NCBI RefSeq assembly: GCF_000196675.2
Contig: NC_015312.1
Location: forward strand, 4,960,001 to 5,024,000
Reading direction: 5' to 3'
From: Pseudonocardia benzenivorans CB1190
Lineage (GTDB): Bacteria > Actinomycetota > Actinomycetes > Mycobacteriales > Pseudonocardiaceae
Length of the DNA: 64,000 nt
Positions 7,901 through 16,497 of this stretch are shown piece after piece; the stretch's first letter is position 1; each line of letters starts with the position of its first letter. Under the pieces are notes generated by a model that was given only the letters and a program-made list of their open reading frames with translations, made no database searches and had not been told where the DNA came from. The translations under genes and the position numbers were made by a program.

Positions 7901-8602
7901 GTGGGCCGCGCCGGGACGTCGACGTCGGCGGGGCGCGCCGCTGCGGCGGTGCGCGAGCTGATCCTGCGAGGCGAGTTCGCCCCCGGCGACCGCCTCGGCG
8001 AGGCGGAGCTCGCCGAGCGCCTCGGGATGAGCCGCACGCCGATCCGGGAGGCGCTGTCCCGGCTCGCCGCCGAGGGCCTCGTCGAGACGACGCCCAACCG
8101 CGGCTCACGGGTCACCAGCTGGACCGTCGAGGAGCTGGCCGACGTGTTCCACCTGCGCTCGACCATCGAACCGCGGCTCACCTCCCTCGCCGCCGCCGCG
8201 GCCACGACGGCCGAGATCGACGAGCTGGGCGCGATGGCCGAGCGGATGGTCGTCGTCGGCTCCCCCGGGCCCGACCAGGACCTCGACTCGCTCGTCCCGC
8301 TCAACCGCGACTTCCACGAGCGGCTGGTGACGATCGCCGCGGCACCCGCGCTGGCCGTCGCGCTGGCCGGTGCCGTGCGCGCGCCGATCGTGCTGCGCAA
8401 CTTCCACACCTACGACGTCGCGTCCCTGCGCCGCAGTCTCGGGCACCACCTCGAGATCGTCGCCGCGATGCGCGCCGAGGACCCCGAGTGGGCCGGCGCG
8501 GTCATGGCCGCCCACATCCGCAACGCCCGGGCCGTCATGGTGCGCGCCGCCCGGGACGCCGCCGCACACGCCGCCCGACAACCACAGGAGGACACGCGAT
8601 GA
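7901..8602 (+). CDS. GntR-family regulator, FCD (FadR-type) subfamily
   Basis: 233 aa from the GTG at 7901 with AGGAGAG 3 nt upstream. Residues about 10-75 form the GntR winged helix (VRELILRGEFAPGDRL, AELAERLGMSRTPIREALSRL). The rest is the all-helical FCD ligand domain, with the expected metal/ligand His and Asp positions (LNRDFHERL, LGHHLEIVAAM). It is the first gene of the hyuA-hyuB-hydrolase operon, overlapping hyuA by ATGA, and likely represses this operon and the divergent lyase until a pathway acid binds. Confidence 0.9.
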   Translation: MGRAGTSTSAGRAAAAVRELILRGEFAPGDRLGEAELAERLGMSRTPIREALSRLAAEGLVETTPNRGSRVTSWTVEELADVFHLRSTIEPRLTSLAAAAATTAEIDELGAMAERMVVVGSPGPDQDLDSLVPLNRDFHERLVTIAAAPALAVALAGAVRAPIVLRNFHTYDVASLRRSLGHHLEIVAAMRAEDPEWAGAVMAAHIRNARAVMVRAARDAAAHAARQPQEDTR

Positions 8603-10644
8603 CCTACCGACTCGGGGTCGACGTCGGGGGCACGTTCACCGACGTGCTGCTCGTCGACGAGCTCAGCGGCGCGACCTGGCGGGCCAAGACCGCCTCGACG
8701 CCGTCCGACCAGGCCGTGGGTGTGCTGAACGGGATCGGCAAGGTGTGTGCCGACGCCGGCATCGCGCTGGCCGACGTCGGCCAGGTGCTGCACGGGACGA
8801 CCGTCGCGACGAACGCGATCCTGGAGGGCAAGGGCGCCACCGTCGGGCTCGTGACGACGCGCGGGTTCCGCCAGGTGCTGCAGATCGCCCGCTCGTACGT
8901 GCCCGGCGGCCTGGCCGGCTGGATCATCTGGCCCAAACCGGAACCGTTGGCCGCGCTGGAGAACACGGTCGAGGTCGACGAGCGCATCGCCAGCGACGGC
9001 TCGGTCGTCCGCCCCCTCGACGAGGACGACGTGCGCGCCCGGCTCGCCTCGCTGCGCGGCCACGGGATCGAGGCACTGGCCGTCTCGCTGATCAACTCCT
9101 TCGCCGACCCCGCGCACGAGCGCCGGATCGCCGAGATCGCGGCCGAGGTGCTGCCCGGGGTGCCGGTGTCGCTGTCCAGCGACGTGCTGCCGGAGCTGCG
9201 CGAGTACGAGCGCACCGTCACCACGGTCGCCAACGGCTACGTCCAGCCGCAGGTCAAGCGCTACGTCGAGACGCTGTCGGGCAAGCTGCGCGACGGCGGT
9301 GTGGCCGGCGAGCTGGCGATCCTGCGCAGCGACGGCGGGCTCTCCTCGGCCGAGGCGGCCCAGTCCTCACCGGTCACCATGCTGCTGTCCGGGCCGGCGG
9401 GCGGCGTCACGGGCGCGGTGTGGGTCGCCGAGCAGTGCGGCTACTCCGACCTCATCACCTTCGACATGGGCGGCACGTCCACCGACGTCGCGCTCGTCCA
9501 GGGCCTCGCGCCGCGGATCGGCCGCGAGACCAAGGTCGGCGACCTCACCGTCCGCGCGTCCAGCGTCGACGTGCGGACGGTCGGCGCGGGCGGCGGCTCC
9601 ATCGCCCACGTCCCGCAGCTGACCAGGGCGCTGCGGGTGGGCCCGCAGTCCGCCGGCGCCGCGCCCGGCCCGGCCGCGTACGGCAAGGGCGGCACCGAGC
9701 CCACCGTCACCGACGCCAACGTCGTCCTCGGCTACCTGCCCGCCACGCTCGCCGGCGGCGAGATCACCCTCGACGTCGACGCCGCCCGCACCGCGGTGGG
9801 CACCGTCGCGGACGCGATGGGGCTGTCGGTGGAGGCCGCCGCCGCGGGCATCGTCGACATCGTCAACGAGAACATGCTCGGCGGTCTGCGTCTGGTCTCG
9901 GTTCAGCAGGGCTTCGATCCCCGCGACTTCGCGCTCGTCGCCTTCGGCGGCGCCGGTCCGTTGCACGCCAACGCGTTGGGCAAGCTCACCGGGGCGTGGC
10001 CGGTGATCGTGCCGCCGTCGCCGGGGGTGCTGTGCGCGCTCGGCGACGCCACGACGTCCGCGCGCAGCGAGTCGGCCCGCACCGTGCTGCGCCGGTTCGC
10101 CGACCTCACCGCGGCCGACCTCGCCGCGATCCTGCGCGAGCTGGGCGGCGAGGCCGGGAAGCGGCTCGCCGAGCAGGGCGTCCCCGACACCGACCAGACG
10201 GTCGCCTACCAGGTGGACGTGCGCTACCACGGCCAGGGATTCGAGATCCCGGTCGAGGTCACCGAGCTCGGCGACGCCGCGCTCGACACGCTGGCCGCGG
10301 CGTTCGACGCCGAGCACGAGCGGCTGTTCTCCTTCCTGCTCACCACCGACCACGAGCTGGTCAACGCGCGCGCAACGGTCACCGGTCCGCGACCGGGCGT
10401 CGCGGCGACCGAGCTGGCCGCGAGCGAGGGCCCGCCGACGCCGATCGACACCCACCCGATCCACATCTCCGGCGCGACCGTCGAGGCCCACGTCTACGAC
10501 CGGGTCACGCTGCGTGCCGGCGACGTCGTCAGCGGGCCCGCGATCGTCACCGAGATGGACTCCACCACCCTCGTGCTGCCCGGCCACGCCGCCACCGTGC
10601 ACCCCTCGGGCAGCCTCTTGATCAACCCCGTGCGAGAGGGCTGA
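8599..10644 (+). CDS. hyuA: Hydantoinase/oxoprolinase-type ATPase subunit A
   Basis: 681 aa with ribosome site AGGAGG upstream. The actin-like ATPase core is clear: RLGVDVGGTFTDVLLVD at the N-terminus, HGTTVATNAILE, FDMGGTSTDVAL and GAGGGSIA, then the C-terminal Hydantoinase_A region. HyuA works with HyuB to hydrolyse a cyclic amide (hydantoin, 5-oxoproline, N-methylhydantoin or a lactam) using ATP; HyuA activates and phosphorylates the substrate. The next genes are HyuB (6 nt downstream) and an isochorismatase-type hydrolase, matching the order expected if an N-carbamoyl amino acid product is cleaved next. The ring substrate is not determined. Confidence 0.93.
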   Translation: MTYRLGVDVGGTFTDVLLVDELSGATWRAKTASTPSDQAVGVLNGIGKVCADAGIALADVGQVLHGTTVATNAILEGKGATVGLVTTRGFRQVLQIARSYVPGGLAGWIIWPKPEPLAALENTVEVDERIASDGSVVRPLDEDDVRARLASLRGHGIEALAVSLINSFADPAHERRIAEIAAEVLPGVPVSLSSDVLPELREYERTVTTVANGYVQPQVKRYVETLSGKLRDGGVAGELAILRSDGGLSSAEAAQSSPVTMLLSGPAGGVTGAVWVAEQCGYSDLITFDMGGTSTDVALVQGLAPRIGRETKVGDLTVRASSVDVRTVGAGGGSIAHVPQLTRALRVGPQSAGAAPGPAAYGKGGTEPTVTDANVVLGYLPATLAGGEITLDVDAARTAVGTVADAMGLSVEAAAAGIVDIVNENMLGGLRLVSVQQGFDPRDFALVAFGGAGPLHANALGKLTGAWPVIVPPSPGVLCALGDATTSARSESARTVLRRFADLTAADLAAILRELGGEAGKRLAEQGVPDTDQTVAYQVDVRYHGQGFEIPVEVTELGDAALDTLAAAFDAEHERLFSFLLTTDHELVNARATVTGPRPGVAATELAASEGPPTPIDTHPIHISGATVEAHVYDRVTLRAGDVVSGPAIVTEMDSTTLVLPGHAATVHPSGSLLINPVREG

Positions 10645-10650
10645 GCACAC

Positions 10651-12549
10651 ATGGCACGCATCGTCGAGACCGCCACCGCGCCCGTCGAGAAGGTCCCCGT
10701 CGACGCCGTCGACCCGATCACCCTCGACCTGATCGAGAACGGCCTGCGCAACGCCCGCTACGAGATGGACGAGGTGCTGTTCCGCACCGCACTGTCCCCG
10801 GGCATCCGCGAGCAGCACGACGAGTTCCCGCTGATCGCCGACCCGAGCGGCAAGATGGTCGTCGGCCAGTTCGGGCTGTCCATCCCCGACTTCCTCGACG
10901 GGTTCGACGACACCGTCGAGGAGGGCGACGTGCTGCTCACCTCCGACCCGTACGCGTGCGGGGCGGCGATCAGCCACGCCAACGACTGGCTGGTGGTGAC
11001 GCCGGTCTTCCACGAGGGGCGCGTCGTGGGCTGGGCCTCGATGTTCGGGCACATGTCCGACGTCGGCGGCAAGACACCGTGCTCGATGCCCACCGACGCC
11101 CGCACCATCTACGAGGAGGGCGTGGTCATCCCGCCCTTCAAGCTGTACTCGAAGGGCGTCCTCAACGAGGACGCGCTGCGGATCATCCTCAACCAGGTCC
11201 GCATGCCCGACTGGAACCGCGCCGACCTCAACGGCCTCGTCGCGGCCTGCCGCACCGCGAGCCGCCGCGTCGTCGAGATGTGCGAGCGGTTCGGGACCGC
11301 GGTCTACCTGTCGGCGCTCGACGCCCTGCTGCAGCGCAACTACGACGCGATGAAGGTGCTGCTGGCCACGGTGTTCGAGGAGGGCAGGACCCTCTCGTTC
11401 ACCGACTACATCTGCGACGACGGCGTCGGCTACGGCCCCTACGAGCTCACGCTCTCGCTGACCCGCCGCGGGGACAAGGTGCACCTGGACTTCACCGGGT
11501 CCAGCCCCCAGGCCGCCGGCCCGGTGAACTACTACATCAACGAGAACCTCACCCGGATGTTCTTCGGCATCTACATGATCACGGTCGCCGACCCGCAGAT
11601 CCTGTGGAACGACGGCTTCTACCCGCTCGTCGACGTCACCATCCCCGACGGCTCGTACTGGAAGCCCAAGCACCCGGCCTCGCTCAACGGCCGCAACCAC
11701 GGCATCGGACGGGTGTTCGACCTGTTCGGCGGCCTGCTCGGACAGACCAACCCGGCCCTGCTCAACGCCGCGGGCTTCTCCTCGTCCCCGCACTTCATGT
11801 ACTCGGGCCACTACTCGTCGGGCGAGCGGAAGGGCGAGTGGTTCCAGCTCTACTCGATCGGCTTCGGGGGCATCCCCGGCCGCCCGCTCGGGGACGGCCC
11901 CGACGGCCACTCCCTGTGGCCCAGCTTCGTCAACATCCCCTGCGAGTACCTGGAGTCCTACTACCCGCTGCGGATCGAGCGCTGGGAGACCGTCGCCGAC
12001 ACCGGTGGCGCCGGGCTGCACCGCGGCGGCAACGGCGTCGACGTCGCCTACGCGTTCGCCGAGCCCGGGACCATCGCGATCCACGACGACCGCTGGCTGA
12101 CCTACCCGTGGGGGGTCAACGGCGGCACGCCGGGTGCCCGCGGCACGAAGTGGATCGACCGCGCGGACGGCACGCGCGAGGTGCTGCCCTCGAAGGTGCA
12201 CGACGTCCCGGTGTTCCCCGGCGACGTGCTGCACTTCGTGACGTGGGGCGGCGGCGGGTGGGGCGACCCGCTGGAGCGCGACCCCGAGCTGGTGGCGCTG
12301 GAGGTGCGGCGCGGGCTGGTCACCGCCGACGGCGCCCGCCGCTACGGAGTGGTGCTCGCCGCGGACGGGACCGTCGACGCGGCCGCGACCGCCACCTTGC
12401 GCGACGAGCTGCGCGCGTCGCGGCCGGCGGAGCTGCCGGTCTTCGACATGGGCCCGCCGATCGAGGAACTGCTGGAGCGCTGCGAGGCCGAGACCGGGCT
12501 CCCGGCGCCGACGCGTCCGCGGTGGGCCGCGGCGGACGTGCGGGCGTGA
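10651..12549 (+). CDS. hyuB: Hydantoinase/oxoprolinase-type subunit B
   Basis: 632 aa. Hydantoinase_B signatures run along the length: DPITLDLIENGLRNARYEMDE is represented by its DLIENGLRN part, then FPLIADPSGKMVVGQF, LLTSDPYACGAAISH, FGHMSDVGG, NGRNHGIGRV and GGGGWGDPLERDPE near the C-terminus. It supplies the hydrolytic half of the HyuAB enzyme. At 632 residues it is somewhat longer than many HyuB proteins, with an internal segment about 365-420 containing LWNDGFYP-type repeats. It overlaps the next gene by GTGA. Confidence 0.92.
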   Translation: MARIVETATAPVEKVPVDAVDPITLDLIENGLRNARYEMDEVLFRTALSPGIREQHDEFPLIADPSGKMVVGQFGLSIPDFLDGFDDTVEEGDVLLTSDPYACGAAISHANDWLVVTPVFHEGRVVGWASMFGHMSDVGGKTPCSMPTDARTIYEEGVVIPPFKLYSKGVLNEDALRIILNQVRMPDWNRADLNGLVAACRTASRRVVEMCERFGTAVYLSALDALLQRNYDAMKVLLATVFEEGRTLSFTDYICDDGVGYGPYELTLSLTRRGDKVHLDFTGSSPQAAGPVNYYINENLTRMFFGIYMITVADPQILWNDGFYPLVDVTIPDGSYWKPKHPASLNGRNHGIGRVFDLFGGLLGQTNPALLNAAGFSSSPHFMYSGHYSSGERKGEWFQLYSIGFGGIPGRPLGDGPDGHSLWPSFVNIPCEYLESYYPLRIERWETVADTGGAGLHRGGNGVDVAYAFAEPGTIAIHDDRWLTYPWGVNGGTPGARGTKWIDRADGTREVLPSKVHDVPVFPGDVLHFVTWGGGGWGDPLERDPELVALEVRRGLVTADGARRYGVVLAADGTVDAAATATLRDELRASRPAELPVFDMGPPIEELLERCEAETGLPAPTRPRWAAADVRA

Positions 12550-13166
12550 CCGGACCGCACGGCGCGGCGTTCTCCGGCCGGGTCGGCTGGGGCGCCTCGC
12601 CCGCGCTGGTCGTCGTCGACATGGTCCGCGCCTACACCGAGCCCGACGGCCCCTTCGCGCTGCCGGACCCGGGCCCGGCGCTGGCGGCGTGCGTGGAGCT
12701 GGTCGAGGCGGCGCGTGCCGGCGCCCGCCCGGTGCTGTGGACGCAGGTCCGCTACGCGGCCAACCTGTCCGACGGCGGCCTGTTCGTGCGCAAGGTGCCC
12801 GCGCTCGCCGCGTTCGCCGACGGCGCCGACGGCGACTGGGGCGCGATCGCCGCGCCGCTGGCGCCCGCGGCCGGCGACGTGGTCGTGACGAAGCAGTACG
12901 CCTCGGCGTTCGCCGGCACTTCGGCGGCGGCGACGCTGCACGCCCGCCGCGTCGACACCGTCGTGGTCTGCGGGGTGTCGACGTCGGGGTGCGTGCGGGC
13001 CACGGCCACCGACGCGCTCACCCACGGGTTCGCGCCGCAGGTCGTCGGGGCGGCCTGTGCCGACCGCACCCCCGCCCTGCACTCGGCGAACCTCGCCGAC
13101 CTCGACGCCAAGTACGCCGACGTCGTCGAGGTCGCCGAGGCGGTCGAGCGGCTGCGGGGCCGCTGA
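12546..13166 (+). CDS. Isochorismatase-like cysteine hydrolase (N-carbamoylsarcosine amidase-type)
   Basis: 206 aa, GTG start overlapping the hyuB stop. The catalytic triad of the family is visible: Asp in LVVVDMVRAYTEP, Lys in VVVTKQYASAFAGT, and the nucleophile Cys in VCGVSTSGCVRATATDA. Family members deaminate N-carbamoyl compounds (N-carbamoylsarcosine, biuret, ureidoacrylate). After HyuAB it would release ammonia and CO2 from an opened ring, as in the N-methylhydantoin route. The precise substrate is inferred from context, not from residues. Confidence 0.88.
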   Translation: MTGPHGAAFSGRVGWGASPALVVVDMVRAYTEPDGPFALPDPGPALAACVELVEAARAGARPVLWTQVRYAANLSDGGLFVRKVPALAAFADGADGDWGAIAAPLAPAAGDVVVTKQYASAFAGTSAAATLHARRVDTVVVCGVSTSGCVRATATDALTHGFAPQVVGAACADRTPALHSANLADLDAKYADVVEVAEAVERLRGR

Positions 13167-13182
13167 CCCCGCGGCCGGTCGC

Positions 13183-13216
13183 GGCGCCCGGGTGGTCGCG
13201 TGACCTCCGGGGCGCC
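13183..13216. terminator. Bidirectional hairpin between convergent operons
   Basis: GGCGCCCGG (13183-13191) pairs with CCGGGGCGCC (13207-13216) with one bulged base, and an inner GGTC/GACC pair tightens the loop. It lies between the convergent hydrolase and AtzG-like genes. Confidence 0.6.
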
Positions 13217-13234
13217 ACGACAGGACTCAGGCCG

Positions 13235-13420
13235 TCACGGCTCGGCGCGGAAGACCACGCAGGGCTCCTCGTAGCGGGCCGCCTCGACCGCCCAGAGTGC
13301 CTCGATCGCCTGTGCGCGGGCGGGGTACTCGGCGATCATCACCGCGACCTCCTCGGCGGAGGGCGCGAGGCCGGCGGCCGTGAGCAGCGCGGGGACGACG
13401 ACCGTGGGATCGGCGCTCAT
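13235..13420 (-). CDS. AtzG/GatC-like small amidase partner
   Basis: 61 aa with AGGAGAG 5-6 nt before the ATG. It is mostly helical (VVPALLTAAGLAPSAEEVAVMI, seen as PALLTAAGL then ARAQAIEALWAVEAARYEEP). Size and layout resemble AtzG, the GatC-like subunit that stabilises the amidase AtzE in cyanuric-acid catabolism, where the two form a transamidosome-like complex. It lies 25 nt after an amidase stop at the end of the minus-strand operon. Assignment rests on size, helical pattern and location; no sequence search was possible. Confidence 0.62.
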   Translation of the reverse strand: MSADPTVVVPALLTAAGLAPSAEEVAVMIAEYPARAQAIEALWAVEAARYEEPCVVFRAEP

Positions 13421-13445
13421 CTGTTCTCTCCTGTCGACGATCGGG

Positions 13446-14843
13446 TCAGGCGGCGAGCAGGTCGCTGACCATGGCAGGGACGTGGGTGTGCCAGTCGGTG
13501 CGCAGCTGGTACGCGTGCCCGGCGGCGAGGACGGCGGCCTCGTCGAACGGGCGGCCGACGATCTGCAGACCCAGCGGCAGCCCGTCGCGGGTGTAGCCCA
13601 TCGGGACCGACATCGCGGGGTTGCCCAGCGCGTTCCAGTACGGGGTGTGCAGGGCGCCGATGATCGCGTCGAACGTCAGCTTCTCGATCTCCGGCGCCCC
13701 GCACGCCGACGTGGGCGTGACGATCAGGTCGACGTCGGCGAACAGCTCGGCGACCATCTTCTGCCCGGCCCGGCGGACCCGCTGGGCCTGCACGTGGTCC
13801 CCACCCGACACCAGCGCGCCGATCGAGACGGCCATCCGGGTGCCGGAGCCGTAGTCGGCCCAGCGGCTCTGCAGGTCGCCGCGGTGGTAGGCGTAGGACT
13901 CCGCGGCCATCCCGACCATCGTCGCCGTCGTCAGCTCCTTGTAGAGCGGCAGCTCGACGGGCACGACGGTCGCGCCCGCGGCGGTCAGCTCGGCGGTGGC
14001 CGCCGCGAGAACCTCCTCCAGCTCGGGCACGGTCAGCTCCGAGGCGGCCAGCAGCGGGTCGACGCCGATGCGCATCCCCTCCAGCGAGCCGGTGAGGCCG
14101 GACACGTAGTCGTCGACGGGCCGGTCGACCGAGCAGGCGTCGCGTGCGTCGTGGCCAGCGATCACGGCGAGCATCGCGGCGCAGTCGGCCGCGGTGCGCG
14201 CCATCGGGCCGATGTGGTCGTAGCTGTAGCCCAGCGGGACGCAGCCGAACTTCGGCACCCGCCCGAAGGTCTGCTTGAGGCCGGTGATGCCGCAGCTGGT
14301 GGCGGGATAGCGGATGCTGCCGCCGGTGTCGGTGCCCAGCCCGCCGAGGAACATCCCCGCGGCGACACCGTTGCCGGTGCCCGAGCTGGAGCCGCCCGGG
14401 TAGTGGTCGGTGTTCCAGGGGTTGCGCGGCACCGGGAACGGCTTCTCGACGTCGGGGATGCCGATGGCGTACTCCATCGTCGTCAGCTTCCCGGTGATCA
14501 CCGCCCCCGCGGCCCGCAGCCGGGCGACGACCGGCGCGTCGCCCATCGTGCCCCACTCACGGTCGAGGACGAGGCTCTGCGCGGTCGTCTCGCCCTCGTC
14601 GGTGGCGATGATGTCCTTGATGCCCAACGGGATCCCGTGCAGCGGGCCCTTGTCCACGCCCGCCGCCAGCTCCTCGTCGGCCTTCGCCGCGGCGGCCAGG
14701 GCCGTCTCGTCGAACCGGCGGAGGTAGACGCCGAGCGCCTCGTCGTGGGCGTCGGCGACGGCGTAGCCGGCCTCGGTCAGCGCGACCGAGGTCGTCTCGC
14801 CGGACCGCAGCGCGGCGGCGGCGTCGGTGATCGACAGGTACAT
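13446..14843 (-). CDS. Amidase-signature-family amidohydrolase (amidase A)
   Basis: 465 aa from the ATG at 14843, preceded by AGGAGGGG. A nearer-overlap ATG at 14861 is in frame but has no ribosome site. Catalytic Ser-cisSer-Lys elements are present: LGIKDIIAT (Lys), YPGGSSSGTGNGVAAG (cis-Ser) and LGTDTGGSIRYPA (nucleophile Ser). The family hydrolyses amide bonds of carboxamides, biuret-type compounds and glutamine in GatA. It sits between a second amidase and the AtzG-like gene, with which it may form a complex. Confidence 0.92.
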   Translation of the reverse strand: MYLSITDAAAALRSGETTSVALTEAGYAVADAHDEALGVYLRRFDETALAAAAKADEELAAGVDKGPLHGIPLGIKDIIATDEGETTAQSLVLDREWGTMGDAPVVARLRAAGAVITGKLTTMEYAIGIPDVEKPFPVPRNPWNTDHYPGGSSSGTGNGVAAGMFLGGLGTDTGGSIRYPATSCGITGLKQTFGRVPKFGCVPLGYSYDHIGPMARTAADCAAMLAVIAGHDARDACSVDRPVDDYVSGLTGSLEGMRIGVDPLLAASELTVPELEEVLAAATAELTAAGATVVPVELPLYKELTTATMVGMAAESYAYHRGDLQSRWADYGSGTRMAVSIGALVSGGDHVQAQRVRRAGQKMVAELFADVDLIVTPTSACGAPEIEKLTFDAIIGALHTPYWNALGNPAMSVPMGYTRDGLPLGLQIVGRPFDEAAVLAAGHAYQLRTDWHTHVPAMVSDLLAA

Positions 14844-14857
14844 GGGTCCCCTCCTGG

Positions 14858-16291
14858 TCATCGGGCGAGCACCGGCGGCCGGCGCATGTGGTGGTCGGTG
14901 GCGGCCTGGTAGGCGGCGCCCAGCGCGAACAGCGACGCCTCGTCGCGCGGCCTGCCGACGAGCTGCAGGCTCACCGGCATGCCCTCCACCAGGCCGGAGG
15001 GCAGCACCATGGCGGGGCTGCCGGTGAGGTTGAACGGGACGGAGGTGCGGCACGCGGCCTCGAGCCACGGCACCTCGTGGTCGCCGAGGTCGGACACCAT
15101 CTGCGGGGCGATCAGCGGCGGCAGCGACGTCATCGCCGGGGTGACGAGCGCGTCGCAGCCGGCCATCGCGTCCGCGAGCTCGCGCTGGAACCTCGGCCGC
15201 AGGCGCAGCGCACGCAAGTAGTCGGCGGCGCTGACGAACGGGGCGGCGCCGAGCAGGGATGCGCCCATCTCGTCGCGGTCCTCGATGCGGTCCGCGTGCG
15301 CCTCGTGCAGCGAGAGCATCTCCGCGTAGATGATCCACCAGCTCGCGACGGCGGCGAGGTCGAACGTCGGGAGCTCGACGTCGACGATCTCGACGCCGGT
15401 CGCGGCGAGCTCGGCGAGTGCGGCCTCGTGGGCGGCGGCGACGGCGGGGTGCATGCCGCCCTCGAGGAACCCGCGGGGCCGGGCGACGCGCATCCCGGTC
15501 ACGTCGCGGCCGAGCGCGGCGGTGAACGGCTCCGCCTCGAGCGGCAGCGTCGTCGGGTCGCGCGGGTCGGGGCCGGCGATGACGTCGAGCATCAGCGCGC
15601 AGTCGGCGACGCTGCGCGCCATCGGCCCGGCGTGGTCCATCGTCCAGGACAGGCCCATGACGCCGTGGCGCGGGACGCGGCCGTGGGTGGCCTTGATCCC
15701 GGTGAGCCCGCAGAACGCGGCCGGGATCCGGATGGAGCCGCCGGTGTCGGTCCCGATCGCGAGCGGCACCTGACCGAGCGCGAGCGCCGCGCCCGACCCC
15801 GACGACGAACCGCCCGTCGTGCGCTGCGGGTCCCACGGGTTGCGCGTCGGCCCGAAGGTGCGGTTGACCGCGCCGCCGCAGGCGAACTCGAACGTCGAGA
15901 GCTTGGCCAGCAGCACACCGCCCGCGTCGGCCAGCCGCGCGGCGAGCGCCGCGTCCTCGGTCGGCACGAAGTCCGAGAACAGCGACGAGCCGCCCGTCGT
16001 GGTGATCCCGGCGGTCGCGACGATGTCCTTGAGCCCGTACGGCACGCCCTCCAGCGGCCGCGCGGTCCCGGCGGCCCAGCGGGCGTCGGACTCGGCGGCG
16101 GCGGCGCGCGCCCGGTCGGCGAGCAGCAGCAGCACCGCGTTGTGGACCTCGTCGGTGGCCGCGACGCGGGCGAGGCAGGCCTCGACGGCCTGGCTGGGTG
16201 TCGCCGTGCCGGCGGCGAACGCGGCGAGCAGCTCCGTCGCGGTCAGGTCGGCGAGATCGGTGGTGGCCGGCGCCGGCAGCGTCCCGGTCAC
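14858..16291 (-). CDS. Amidase-signature-family amidohydrolase (amidase B)
   Basis: 477 aa, GTG start overlapping the stop of the GatC-like segment (GTGA). The active-site set is intact: YGLKDIVAT (Lys), TTGGSSSGSGAALA (cis-Ser), IGTDTGGSIRIPA (nucleophile Ser). The C-terminal region has NLTGSPAMVLPSG and PVSLQLVGRPRDE, typical of GatA/AtzE-type enzymes. Its translational coupling to the GatC-like coding segment upstream strongly suggests the pair acts as an AE-type amidase with a small helical partner. Substrate unknown. Confidence 0.92.
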   Translation of the reverse strand: MTGTLPAPATTDLADLTATELLAAFAAGTATPSQAVEACLARVAATDEVHNAVLLLLADRARAAAAESDARWAAGTARPLEGVPYGLKDIVATAGITTTGGSSLFSDFVPTEDAALAARLADAGGVLLAKLSTFEFACGGAVNRTFGPTRNPWDPQRTTGGSSSGSGAALALGQVPLAIGTDTGGSIRIPAAFCGLTGIKATHGRVPRHGVMGLSWTMDHAGPMARSVADCALMLDVIAGPDPRDPTTLPLEAEPFTAALGRDVTGMRVARPRGFLEGGMHPAVAAAHEAALAELAATGVEIVDVELPTFDLAAVASWWIIYAEMLSLHEAHADRIEDRDEMGASLLGAAPFVSAADYLRALRLRPRFQRELADAMAGCDALVTPAMTSLPPLIAPQMVSDLGDHEVPWLEAACRTSVPFNLTGSPAMVLPSGLVEGMPVSLQLVGRPRDEASLFALGAAYQAATDHHMRRPPVLAR

Positions 16292-16497
16292 GACCGGCCG
16301 CCGTTCGCGATCCACGCCGTGGCCGTCGCCGGCTCGGTGACCGGTTCGGTGTAGGGCAGTGGGAGCGCCCGCAGCCGCTGCAGGTCCGGGTGGTAGGCGG
16401 TGTGGGTCGCGTGGGCCTGCGCGAGCCGGTCCGGCACGAGGGTGATGTCCTGGGCGGCCGCGATCACGGCGAACCCGTCGATGTCGGGCAGGGGCAT
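16288..16497 (-). CDS. GatC-like small amidase partner (internal start in the MFS frame)
   Basis: 69 aa from the ATG at 16497, with a textbook GGAGGA four bases before it. It begins MPLPDIDGFAVIAAAQ and has the two-helix pattern and end motif of GatC-like proteins (PDLQRLRALPLPYTEP, then ATAWI). In this family the C-terminal EPxT-type strand wraps around the amidase. It overlaps amidase B by GTGA, as expected for a dedicated subunit. It shares frame and stop with the MFS gene, so it may exist both free and as the tail of the transporter. Confidence 0.65.
   Translation of the reverse strand: MPLPDIDGFAVIAAAQDITLVPDRLAQAHATHTAYHPDLQRLRALPLPYTEPVTEPATATAWIANGGRS

Noticed and set aside
8370..12545. 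Very long plus-strand frame running through hyuA and hyuB
   Set aside because: Alternative frame of the hyu genes; only its last part (from 12546) is a real gene, the isochorismatase-like hydrolase.
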